A stretch of 62,266 nt of DNA from Bacteroidota bacterium (GTDB lineage Bacteria; Bacteroidota; Bacteroidia; Cytophagales; Cyclobacteriaceae), in contig VGMU01000009.1 of NCBI GenBank assembly GCA_016866385.1, positions 1 through 62,266 on the forward strand, read 5' to 3'. Positions within the stretch are counted from its first letter, which is position 1, and every line of letters starts with the position of its first letter. Made by a program: the position numbers and the translations under genes. Shown here in pieces: positions 35,456 through 43,685 of the stretch. The notes under the pieces were generated by a model. It was not told the DNA's origin, made no database searches, and was given only the letters and a program-made list of their open reading frames with translations.

Positions 35456-37005
35456 TTATGCGCAAGTACCAAGCTAGCAAATGGGGCAAGTAGAACTCCC
35501 CCCTCTCCTACCTGGACTCCATCCGTGGCTACAAGAATTTCTTCAAATCCTTTAGGAAGAGGAATTTTTAAAGCTGTTTTTCCCACATGATGAAGGACTA
35601 AGAGCTCCTGATCATCAGATTTTCTCAAAAATGCCATCACTTCTTTGGGATAAGTTAAAGGAGAAGACTCCAATCTTCCAATGGCTAAAGCTGAATTAGA
35701 ATTACGAAGAGCGATCCATTTTTTATAGTGATTAAATAAGCTATGGGGATCCTTCCGTTGCAAGGCCAATGGAGTAACAGTTTCATCCGTACTATTCACT
35801 GGCGCTATCCATGTGGCTCTGGCCTGGTCCAGCTCCTTTTTGTCCCACAAAAAGGGCTCTCGGATGTGTTCATCAGGCTTAAGCCCCAACATTCCGATTT
35901 CTTCTCCATAATACAGGTAAGGTGCCCCAGGAAAAGTCATGAGAATAGCGATGGCCTGCCTATATTTTGCGGGATCTTTTTGGAGGTCGTTGAGCAATCT
36001 GGGTTGATCGTGATTAGACGAAAAGGTGGCATCAATAAAATCGGGAGTGATGGCTTGATAAAAATCCAAAACTTCTTTCTGCTTCTCCACTAAGAGCTGA
36101 CCATCTCCCGAATTAATGGAATTTATAAGGGTATAATGAAAATCAAAATTGAATAATGCAGGTAGGCCTGGTAAATAGGGCGCAACTATTTCCTTTTTGT
36201 CGTACACTTCACCCACCAAATATACATCCGGTTTTATGGCCTCCATTTTAGCACGAAACTCCTTCCAAAAGGCATGGTTATCCAAGGGCCGATCATCGGG
36301 AAAGATGTGTTTGGCAGCATCCAAGCGGAATCCGTCAACGCCTACTTCCTCCAACCAAAATCTACCTATTTCGTAGATCTCCTCTCGGACTTTTGGAGAA
36401 TCAAAATTCAAATCCGGCATTCCTCCCCAAAAAAAGCCATAATAGTAATCTATTCCCTGACCGGGATCATGCCATTGGCGAATATTGTCCGAGTCCAGGG
36501 TTACGGTTTTTTTATTCAAATAAGAAGCAATGGTGTCCTGCTGAGCCCAAACGTAATACTCTCGGTAAGGATTATTTCTTCCCATTTTAGAAGCTTCAAA
36601 CCAAGGATGGGAATTGGATGTGTGATTGATAATAAAGTCAATCACAATTTTAATGTCGCGCTTGTGGGCCTCTTCTAGGAGGCGCTTGAAATCCTCCATA
36701 GTCCCGTAATCGGGATGCACGGCTTTGTAGTTGGTTACGTCGTATTTGTGGTAGGTCGGAGAAGGCATGATGGGCATAAACCATATGGCATTGGCTCCCA
36801 ACTCTTTGACATAATCTAAACCTTCGATAACTCCTTTAAAATCTCCTATGCCGTCTCCATTAGAGTCTTTAAAGGACTGAACAAAAATTTCATAGGTGAT
36901 TCCCGCCTTGGGCCAATAGTTCTTAATCTCTTGGTGTTGCTTTTGGGCAAAAGCACTGCCTAAACCAAGAATCAGAAACAAACAAAAAGCTATGTTATTT
37001 TTCAT
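35449..37005 (-). CDS. Alpha-amylase family glycoside hydrolase (GH13), exported
   Basis: 518 residues. Signal peptide MKNNIAFCLFLILGLGSAFA without a lipobox, so probably periplasmic. The GH13 barrel has nucleophile Asp229 (DGFRLDAAKH), acid/base Glu266 (LVGEVYD) and transition-state Asp333 (SNHDQPR). Region I is IDFIINHTS. It hydrolyses alpha-1,4-glucans such as starch or maltodextrin. It is downstream of fba in the same orientation, separated by a terminator hairpin. Confidence 0.93.
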   Translation of the reverse strand: MKNNIAFCLFLILGLGSAFAQKQHQEIKNYWPKAGITYEIFVQSFKDSNGDGIGDFKGVIEGLDYVKELGANAIWFMPIMPSPTYHKYDVTNYKAVHPDYGTMEDFKRLLEEAHKRDIKIVIDFIINHTSNSHPWFEASKMGRNNPYREYYVWAQQDTIASYLNKKTVTLDSDNIRQWHDPGQGIDYYYGFFWGGMPDLNFDSPKVREEIYEIGRFWLEEVGVDGFRLDAAKHIFPDDRPLDNHAFWKEFRAKMEAIKPDVYLVGEVYDKKEIVAPYLPGLPALFNFDFHYTLINSINSGDGQLLVEKQKEVLDFYQAITPDFIDATFSSNHDQPRLLNDLQKDPAKYRQAIAILMTFPGAPYLYYGEEIGMLGLKPDEHIREPFLWDKKELDQARATWIAPVNSTDETVTPLALQRKDPHSLFNHYKKWIALRNSNSALAIGRLESSPLTYPKEVMAFLRKSDDQELLVLHHVGKTALKIPLPKGFEEILVATDGVQVGEGGVLLAPFASLVLAHKK

Positions 37006-37022
37006 AAATAAATTAGAAGAAT

Positions 37023-37052
37023 AAAAAAGTCACTCGGAAAAGTGACTTTTTT
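37023..37052. terminator. Hairpin with flanking A/T runs between fba and the amylase
   Basis: AAAAAAGTCACT (37023-37034) pairs with AGTGACTTTTTT (37041-37052), loop CGGAAA. Symmetric, so it could act in either direction; on the minus strand it lies before the amylase start. Confidence 0.7.
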
Positions 37053-37084
37053 GAGTTCAATAGGATAGTTGACTTCCCTAGGTC

Positions 37085-37101
37085 CCCTGTGGACCACAGG
37101 G
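37085..37101. repeat. Short perfect palindrome downstream of fba
   Basis: CCCTGTGG-A-CCACAGGG, an 8-bp stem with a one-base centre. There is no T-run, so it is not a classic terminator; it could be an mRNA 3' stabiliser or a protein-binding site. Confidence 0.5.
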
Positions 37102-37112
37102 ATAATTAAATC

Positions 37113-38174
37113 TTAATTTCTTCCCACCGCATTGAGCATATCAAAGGCAAGTTCCAATCGTTTAACGAAATTTTCCTCTCCTTTTCTAAGCCAGACCCGT
37201 GGATCGTAGTATTTTTTATTGGGACTATCTGCTCCTTCTGGATTTCCCAATTGGCTTTGAAGATAACCTTCGTTCTTTTTGTAGTAGTGTAGCACTCCTT
37301 CCCACATGGCCCACTGCATGTCAGTATCAATATTCATTTTGATGGAGCCGTAGCTATTGGCCTCACGAATTTCTTCCACTGAAGAACCTGATCCCCCATG
37401 GAAAACAAAATTGAGAGGCTTTCCTGTAGTGCCAAAATTTTTATTGATATACTCTTGTGAATTTTTGAGAATCACGGGCTTCAAACTCACATTTCCGGGT
37501 TTGTAGACTCCGTGAACATTTCCAAAGGCAGCAGCTATGGTAAACAAGTCCCCAATTTCCTTCAACTTGCTGTAAGCATAGGCCACTTCTTCGGGCTGCG
37601 TATATAGCCTAGAGGAATCCACATCTGAATTGTCTACTCCATCCTCTTCTCCACCAGTCACTCCCAGTTCAATCTCGATAGCCATATCCAATTTGACAAA
37701 TTCTTTGAAATAAGAACTGCAAATCTCTATATTTTCATGTAAGGGCTCTTCAGATAAGTCGAGCATGTGGGAACTATAGAGAGGTCTTTTATAGGCCTGA
37801 TGATACGCCTTTCCTGCTTGCAGCAATCCATCAATCCAAGGGAGCAATTTGAGCGCCGCATGATCGGTATGAAGAATCACCGGTACACCGTAGGCTTCGG
37901 CCATTTGATGCACGTGATGAGCCCCAGAAATTCCACCTGCTATACTGGCTTGTTGGGCATCGTTGGACAATCCTTTGCCTGCAAAAAACTGAGCGCCTCC
38001 GTTTGAAAATTGTATAATTACGGGTGAATTTACCTTTTTGGCTGTTTCAAGAACCGCATTTACGGAATTGGTGCCAATGACATTCACTGCAGGAAAAGCA
38101 AATTGATTTTCCTTGGCATAGGCAAACATCTCCCTAAGCTCGTGTCCGTATTTTACTCCAGGTTTAAATTTCAT
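37113..38174 (-). CDS. fba: Class II fructose-bisphosphate aldolase
   Basis: 353 residues, the class IIA length. Zinc/catalytic residues sit in LHTDHAALKL (His102, Asp104, His105), and the FHGGSGSS loop binds substrate phosphate. It splits fructose 1,6-bisphosphate into DHAP and glyceraldehyde 3-phosphate. It starts 18 bp after the stop of the large GH13 gene, so it is probably co-transcribed with the amylase operon. Confidence 0.95.
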   Translation of the reverse strand: MKFKPGVKYGHELREMFAYAKENQFAFPAVNVIGTNSVNAVLETAKKVNSPVIIQFSNGGAQFFAGKGLSNDAQQASIAGGISGAHHVHQMAEAYGVPVILHTDHAALKLLPWIDGLLQAGKAYHQAYKRPLYSSHMLDLSEEPLHENIEICSSYFKEFVKLDMAIEIELGVTGGEEDGVDNSDVDSSRLYTQPEEVAYAYSKLKEIGDLFTIAAAFGNVHGVYKPGNVSLKPVILKNSQEYINKNFGTTGKPLNFVFHGGSGSSVEEIREANSYGSIKMNIDTDMQWAMWEGVLHYYKKNEGYLQSQLGNPEGADSPNKKYYDPRVWLRKGEENFVKRLELAFDMLNAVGRN

Positions 38175-38192
38175 GATTTTGGTTAGGTTTGA

Positions 38193-40994
38193 TTAAAGCT
38201 TGATGAAACGCTTATGCAAAATACGTTTGGCATCAAACGCCTCAAAGATATAGATCCCTGGTCGAATTCCCTCAAGATCTATTCCCAAAATAGCTTGATC
38301 ATTCTCTTTATTTCCGTCTAAAATTACTCTTCCGGTCATATCCAAAATTCGATAAGAAGCCTGTATCATGTCCTTTGGAAGCGCTATCTCTACCTGGGAA
38401 ATGGCAGGATTGGGATAAATAATCCAGTCCCCTGGACCTATCTCTTCAGGAATTGAGGTGACAAAATCAGCCTGAATAATGTCTTTTTCAGGGATGGGCA
38501 AAGCCTTGTCCGTAAATAAATAAAATTCATTGGGTCTCAATCCAAAGGATACCGGAGAGGTCCCGACGGTGAGTTCTTTGCCTGTAAAATAATTGTACCA
38601 TTTTCCAGCCTTAGGAAATTGAATTTGTTGATTTCCTTGGGTACTGAGATCAAAATTTCCAAAAAGAAAAACATTCAATTCTGGATGTTGCAAACTTATG
38701 GTCTTCAATGAGGCACTCAGATTAAGGTTAACCGAACTCGGGGAGTTAAATACGGGATACTTAGTTCTCAGTTTGAATAATTCCTTGTAAAGTTTAAATA
38801 GACGTTGACGCTCCGAATTAGCCAAATATTCCCACCGCGTAGGTTTGATTCCTAATCGATCATTGTTCAACTCCAGATCGTATCCAAACTCACCGAATTG
38901 CCAAATCATTTTTGGACCAGGGATGGAAAGGAAAAAAGCAGTCATCAATTGATTTCTGTTGACAGCATTTTCCAAATCCCTAAGATTTAATGGACTGCTA
39001 GCGCCAAAATTTATCGTTTCCCAAAAAACCCGTTCTTCGTCATGGGACTCTTGGTAGGCAATAAGCCCATTTTTAGCCCATTGTCTATTTTTAAAATAGG
39101 CCCAGTCTACGTTATCGTTATTCCCCTTAGCAAGATTTCTAGAAGCCCCATTCAAATTTCCCCAAAGCATCATGCCGTAGTCAGCCAATTCCTTTTCTTC
39201 TTCATTTACTGCAAGATGCTCCAAGATTACGTAAGCTTCTGGATTTTTAGATTTGATCTTATCGTAGATATTTTTCCAAATTTTAACCCTCGAAGGGTCA
39301 TACTGTGACCAAATGCCTACATTGGATCCTGAATTAACTTGGGTAAATCCTTTGGACAAATCAAATCGAAACCCGTCGACTTTGTATTCGGTAAGCCAGT
39401 AAGCGTTGACCGAATCTACAAAGGCCTTGGTGTAGGGACTTTCATGGTTGAAATCATAGCCCACATTGAAGGGATGCTTGGCTACTCGATTAAACCAAGG
39501 ATTGTCTTCTGTCGGTGCTCCATAATCCCCATCGTTGTAGAGGCGCACCATAGGATTTTGGCCAAAAGCATGGTTGAGCACCATATCCAAAATGACCACC
39601 ATTCCTTTCCCATGTGCTTCATCTATAAGACGCTTGAGATCATATTTGGTACCGTAGTATTTGTCTGGGGCAAAGAAAAAGGAAGGATTGTAGCCCCAAG
39701 AAAGATTGCCTTCAAACTCTCCTATGGGCATCAATTCAATGGCATTAACTCCCAGATCTTTGAGGTAGTCTAGCCTATCGATCACTGCCTGATAGGTTCT
39801 TTTTTGATCAAAATCACGAACTAAAAGTTCGTACACCACTAGTTCTTCTGGCTTAGGTTTTGTGTAGTTGGTGTTTTTCCAGGAATATGGCACCTGTGCG
39901 GTTTGGAGGTAAGTTGCCTGAAATTCTGTTTTTCCGCTTGGATAAGGCAGCAAGCCTGGGTGCCGATTTTGGGTGATGATTTCTTGGTCATGAAAAGGAT
40001 CCGAAACCTTGTCAGCATAAGGATCCCCTATTCGAATATCTCCATCCACCAAGTATTGAAAAATATATTCTTTTTGTGGTACCAAAGCGGAAATTTTGAT
40101 CCAAAACACCTTTCCATCAGGTGTTTTTTTGAGCTGGTATTCTGGGAGTATTTTCCAATCGTTGAAGTCTCCAATCGCGTGGGCAATACTTTTACCAGGG
40201 GCCTGAAGAGCTAAAATCACCTCTGTTGGGGATAAGTAATTTATGCCAAGCTTGGCTCCTGCAGGCAAAGGAGCTACTTCCGAGGGAGAAAAAACAACAA
40301 TGTCTAAGGTCTGGGAGTCTTCCGTGCTGCCCTTTACCCCCTTCACTTTCAACTTAAAATTACCTGCGCTGCTGGCTTTGAATAGGTAAGAAAGTTCTAA
40401 ACTGTTTTTAGCTTCTGCCACTTTTTGTCCATCAAGCTCCATGGTCAGGTCTGCCGCTTCAGTAGCTGAGGCCTTAAATTCATATTGAGCTCCTACTTCA
40501 AAATAAATGGAACTGGAAGAGGCTGGAGTAGTAAATTTTACATCGAATCCTTGGGCAAGATCAACGAAAAAGTCAGAATTGGAGGAAGTTTTTCCCTCCT
40601 TGCTTCCATCAGCATTTCGAAATACGAGTCCCAGACGGTAGATAGTGAGGTTGTTGGGATTGGTAAAAAACGTGTTAGGAACCAAGTCATACGTGTAGAT
40701 ATTGGGCTGTCCTGTCACCTTGGTCATTTTGGCGGCTGCATTGGCAGTCCCCCATTGAAAAGGAACAATGAACCAGGTAGTGGAAGTAGGTCCACCGGTC
40801 ACTGCCCCAATATGAATGTATACGTCACAATTGCAATCCTTCAATCCTGTAGTTCCTTTGGAGGCATCGTATATGATTTTGACAGTAGCTCCTGCATTTG
40901 GAATCGCTGGTTCGGTCGTTACCTGCGCTATTCCCTTTAATCCAAACAGGAAGCAAAAACTGAAGAAAAACAGGAATCTTGAAAAAAAGGTCAT
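38193..40994 (-). CDS. Large secreted GH13 amylase with T9SS sorting domain
   Basis: 933 residues. After a signal peptide (FLFFFSFCFLFGLKGIAQ) come N-terminal beta domains, then an E-set/CBM48-like domain (about 245-345, HAIGDFNDWKILP). The GH13 barrel (about 385-760) has DGFRFDLSKGF (nucleophile Asp), ILEHLA (Glu) and ESHDEER (Asp). The C-terminus (about 860-933, WIIYPNPAISQVEI...) is a type IX secretion sorting domain. It therefore degrades starch outside the cell or on its surface. It lies between susE upstream and fba downstream. Confidence 0.93.
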   Translation of the reverse strand: MTFFSRFLFFFSFCFLFGLKGIAQVTTEPAIPNAGATVKIIYDASKGTTGLKDCNCDVYIHIGAVTGGPTSTTWFIVPFQWGTANAAAKMTKVTGQPNIYTYDLVPNTFFTNPNNLTIYRLGLVFRNADGSKEGKTSSNSDFFVDLAQGFDVKFTTPASSSSIYFEVGAQYEFKASATEAADLTMELDGQKVAEAKNSLELSYLFKASSAGNFKLKVKGVKGSTEDSQTLDIVVFSPSEVAPLPAGAKLGINYLSPTEVILALQAPGKSIAHAIGDFNDWKILPEYQLKKTPDGKVFWIKISALVPQKEYIFQYLVDGDIRIGDPYADKVSDPFHDQEIITQNRHPGLLPYPSGKTEFQATYLQTAQVPYSWKNTNYTKPKPEELVVYELLVRDFDQKRTYQAVIDRLDYLKDLGVNAIELMPIGEFEGNLSWGYNPSFFFAPDKYYGTKYDLKRLIDEAHGKGMVVILDMVLNHAFGQNPMVRLYNDGDYGAPTEDNPWFNRVAKHPFNVGYDFNHESPYTKAFVDSVNAYWLTEYKVDGFRFDLSKGFTQVNSGSNVGIWSQYDPSRVKIWKNIYDKIKSKNPEAYVILEHLAVNEEEKELADYGMMLWGNLNGASRNLAKGNNDNVDWAYFKNRQWAKNGLIAYQESHDEERVFWETINFGASSPLNLRDLENAVNRNQLMTAFFLSIPGPKMIWQFGEFGYDLELNNDRLGIKPTRWEYLANSERQRLFKLYKELFKLRTKYPVFNSPSSVNLNLSASLKTISLQHPELNVFLFGNFDLSTQGNQQIQFPKAGKWYNYFTGKELTVGTSPVSFGLRPNEFYLFTDKALPIPEKDIIQADFVTSIPEEIGPGDWIIYPNPAISQVEIALPKDMIQASYRILDMTGRVILDGNKENDQAILGIDLEGIRPGIYIFEAFDAKRILHKRFIKL

Positions 40995-41014
40995 GAGGGT
41001 TAGGATTTAATAAA

Positions 41015-41049
41015 TAACCGGCATTCGAAAAGTGCTCGAATGCCGGTTA
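41015..41049 (-). terminator. 14-bp perfect stem-loop between susE and the GH13 gene
   Basis: TAACCGGCATTCGA (41015-41028) pairs perfectly with TCGAATGCCGGTTA (41036-41049), loop of seven bases. The following minus-strand tract TTATTTATTAA is only moderately T-rich, so it may be an attenuator or an mRNA end-stabiliser rather than a full terminator. Confidence 0.65.
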
Positions 41050-41090
41050 AAACTACTTGAATGAACTGAAATTAAGTAGGAAAGCTTTTC

Positions 41091-42125
41091 TTAATTTTTA
41101 ACAAGTGTATACTTGGCTTCACCTTTAGGTCCTAAGAAGAAGGTGATGGTGTAATTACCTGCAGCAGGAATGGCAATGTTTGCACCACCTGCAGTCAAAT
41201 TGCCATTGCTTCCACCAAAGTTGAAGTCCCATGAGTTATTGGCTCTGAACTTAAATTCACCAGCCTTTAGGTCTGTGGTTATTTTCAATGAATTGGTGGT
41301 TTTATCAAAAACATTCATAGGAGTATCCGTATCCCAACCACCGGCAGTGGCAGATCCCACAATACCCCAACGTCTAACGGCACCGATAGTATAGGTTTTG
41401 GCACCTAGGTTTACATTGATTTCGTAAGTACCATCGGCCGCTACCTTGATGTTATCTCCTCCTGATTCCAAACTTAAATTGGCTCCATTATCTCCAAAGT
41501 TTACATCCCAGTTTGGTCCGGTGGTGAACTTGAATTCTCTAGATCCACCAAGAATGTGAATAAACCCTTTGAATTTGTCGTCAATGTTTTCGGAATACAA
41601 TACCGTTTTTGAGTTGGAAGGATCCCAACCTTGGTAATCACCAGGGACACGAAGCAAAGGTAATTCTACCGTCGCATCAAATGGAGTTACTTTATAGGTA
41701 GAGGTTTTGCCATAGATGGGAGATAGTGCCAAATTAATAGAAGCTTTTACGCGAAAATCCACGTTGGCAGCCACAGCGAATGGCAATTTCTTAGCCAAAA
41801 GCGCTTTATTGAATTCGGCTACATTTACCTTAATGATATTGGAAGTTGACTCTCCAAGTTTTACTGGGGCAGCAAAATTGGATCCAGGAAGGTCCATTTC
41901 CAATTCATACTTGATAGAACCTGTGGTACCGAAGTCTGCGGCAGAGATGGTAAAATCTACCGTATTTTTGTCAGCATTTGCCTTAACTAAAGCAAATGTG
42001 GTGGTAGCAGGAAGGGTAACTTCTGCTCCCGTTTGAGGAATAATGGGCGGCATTTCATAAAGCTCACAAGCTACCAAGATTGGAAAAATCGCAAGCGCCC
42101 ACTTCATTTTTTGTAAAATTTTCAT
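41091..42125 (-). CDS. SusE/SusF-type starch-binding outer membrane lipoprotein
   Basis: 344 residues. A lipoprotein signal ends at the lipobox ILVAC (Cys20). Residues about 25-150 form a SusE N-terminal Ig-like domain. Two carbohydrate-binding domains follow (about 155-248 and 252-344), each with the pattern ...GW...F.F.....WD.NFG...G.L...G.NI.... to a final TYTI/KYTL strand. These bind starch at the cell surface in Sus systems. No SusC or SusD is in the window. The operator region is upstream at 42312. Confidence 0.88.
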   Translation of the reverse strand: MKILQKMKWALAIFPILVACELYEMPPIIPQTGAEVTLPATTTFALVKANADKNTVDFTISAADFGTTGSIKYELEMDLPGSNFAAPVKLGESTSNIIKVNVAEFNKALLAKKLPFAVAANVDFRVKASINLALSPIYGKTSTYKVTPFDATVELPLLRVPGDYQGWDPSNSKTVLYSENIDDKFKGFIHILGGSREFKFTTGPNWDVNFGDNGANLSLESGGDNIKVAADGTYEINVNLGAKTYTIGAVRRWGIVGSATAGGWDTDTPMNVFDKTTNSLKITTDLKAGEFKFRANNSWDFNFGGSNGNLTAGGANIAIPAAGNYTITFFLGPKGEAKYTLVKN

Positions 42126-42472
42126 GGTGTTTGAGTTTTGGGTGTTACTATTAATTTTTACTTTTTTAAATTATATATTTTATTAAAATAGTTATTTTTA
42201 AAGAATTATTCCTTCTCTCGAAAAAAACCCTTTTAAATCACTACTTTCAAAACTTAAGCCCTGAATAATCCCAACGCAATACCTAGTACGGTATTTTTCT
42301 TGAAAATTTTTATGCAAACGATTGCGGCAACGTTTGCATTTGAAAATTATTTTTTTGCTAAAAAAAAAATTATCCATTTCAACAAAAAAATAAAGCTAAC
42401 TTAGTCAAAAGGAACAGCTAGCAAGAAAGAACTAATCACAGTATGTTTTTTCTACGAATAGTATAATTTCTT
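42126..42472. other. Divergent regulatory region between susE and lacI
   Basis: 347 bp without a gene and strongly A/T rich. It holds the double LacI-type operator at 42312-42339. The promoters of susE (-) and lacI (+) must lie here, but no TAnnTTTG match is convincing. Confidence 0.7.
42312..42339. promoter_or_regulatory. LacI-family operator cluster
   Basis: Perfect 9-bp inverted arms ATGCAAACG (42312-42320) and CGTTTGCAT (42331-42339). Inside are GCAAACGATTGC (42314-42325) and GCAACGTTTGC (42327-42337), both resembling the GCAAnCGnTTGC core bound by LacI/CcpA-type regulators. It lies 187 bp from susE and 134 bp from lacI. Confidence 0.8.
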
Positions 42473-43513
42473 ATGAAACTAGAACAAGCTACCATCAAAG
42501 ATATTGCCCGGGAATTAAACGTATCCTCTTCTACCGTATCTAGGGCCTTGAAGGATTACCCAGGTATAAGCGAGGAGACCAAGATTAAGGTCAAAGAGAT
42601 GGCGAAAAAATTGAATTACCGCCCCAATGCCATTGCCTTGTCCTTGAGAAAAAGTCGGTCTTTTACCATAGGAGTAATTGTACCGGAGGTAGTACACTTT
42701 TTTTTCTCAACCGTCATAAGTGGTATTGAGGAAGTTGCTAATTCCAGAGGATACACGGTTATCCTTACCCAAACCAACGAAAAGCTTTCTCGAGAAAAGA
42801 CAAGCGTAGAGACGATGCTTTCCAATCAAATCGATGGCTTTTTAGTCAGTTATTCCAAGGAAACTACCGATTTTGACCATTTTACCCATCTCTTGGAAAA
42901 AGGTTATCCCATTGTTTTCTTTGACCGCATACCAGATATCCCCTCTGCTATTCGGGTGATCGTAGACGACTATTCCGGGGCCTATCAAGCCACCAAACAT
43001 TTATTATCTCAAGGATATAAGAATGTCCTACACTTGGCAGGGCCCTCTAACTTAAAAATTTCCCAAGAGCGTACCCGAGGTTATTTGGATGCCCTAAGTG
43101 AATTTGGAATCAAAGCTAACCCATCTTGGGTTGTAGAATGTACTCACGGTACTCAAGAAGAAGCCAATAGATTGACTTCCAATCTACTTAAAACCTTAAA
43201 TCCATGTCCAGATGCCATTTTTGCCAACAACGACATGGCAGCTGTAGGAGCTCTTATGGCATGTAAGGCAGCAGGATATTCTGTCCCTGAAGATATTGGT
43301 ATCGTTGGATTTAGTAATTGGCAGTTTTGCTCAATGGTAGAACCAAGTCTTTCTTCGGTAGCTCAACCTGGATTTCGTATGGGTATGACAGCAACCCAAC
43401 TGCTCTTGGACCTAATTGAAAAGAAAAAATCAGTAGAAGAGTATCAAGAGCCCGTAGTGCTTTCTACCGAATTATTGATTCGAAAATCATCGGTGAGGGT
43501 ACATCCAAACTAA
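42473..43513 (+). CDS. LacI family transcriptional regulator
   Basis: 346 residues. N-terminal LacI HTH (TIKDIARELNVSSSTVSRAL) and hinge helix (NYRPNAIALSLRK), then a periplasmic-binding-protein-like sensor domain (GVIVPEVVHFFFSTVISGIE... to VGFSNWQFCSMVEPSLSSV). Operators of the matching type lie upstream and downstream of the gene. Its neighbours (susE, amylases, GH31 glucosidase, sugar permease) make it the likely maltodextrin/starch regulator; the effector is inferred to be a maltooligosaccharide or sugar phosphate. Confidence 0.94.
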   Translation: MKLEQATIKDIARELNVSSSTVSRALKDYPGISEETKIKVKEMAKKLNYRPNAIALSLRKSRSFTIGVIVPEVVHFFFSTVISGIEEVANSRGYTVILTQTNEKLSREKTSVETMLSNQIDGFLVSYSKETTDFDHFTHLLEKGYPIVFFDRIPDIPSAIRVIVDDYSGAYQATKHLLSQGYKNVLHLAGPSNLKISQERTRGYLDALSEFGIKANPSWVVECTHGTQEEANRLTSNLLKTLNPCPDAIFANNDMAAVGALMACKAAGYSVPEDIGIVGFSNWQFCSMVEPSLSSVAQPGFRMGMTATQLLLDLIEKKKSVEEYQEPVVLSTELLIRKSSVRVHPN

Positions 43514-43538
43514 TTTTTTGAAAAATGGAGATAAAAAG

Positions 43539-43554
43539 ATGCAAACGTTTGAAT
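43539..43554. promoter_or_regulatory. LacI-family operator upstream of the GH31 gene
   Basis: ATGCAAACGTTTGAAT, with a perfect CAAACGTTTG core (43542-43551). Same half-site as the cluster at 42312, located 132 bp before the glucosidase ATG. Confidence 0.78.
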
Positions 43555-43685
43555 AGCTTAAATTTTATCCAGCAAGCAGATTTGATGTTTACTAGACCCT
43601 CTTTCGATCATTATCTCGATTTTTATCCTACACAATCGTTTATAATTTAGCACCATTCCTCTTGGAATTTTAATCCTTTTGATGA

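Noticed and set aside
39339..39773. 144-residue plus-strand open frame
   Set aside because: Antisense to the GH13 catalytic region.
40485..40940. 151-residue plus-strand open frame
   Set aside because: Lies fully antisense to the large GH13 gene and shows no domain; a shadow frame.
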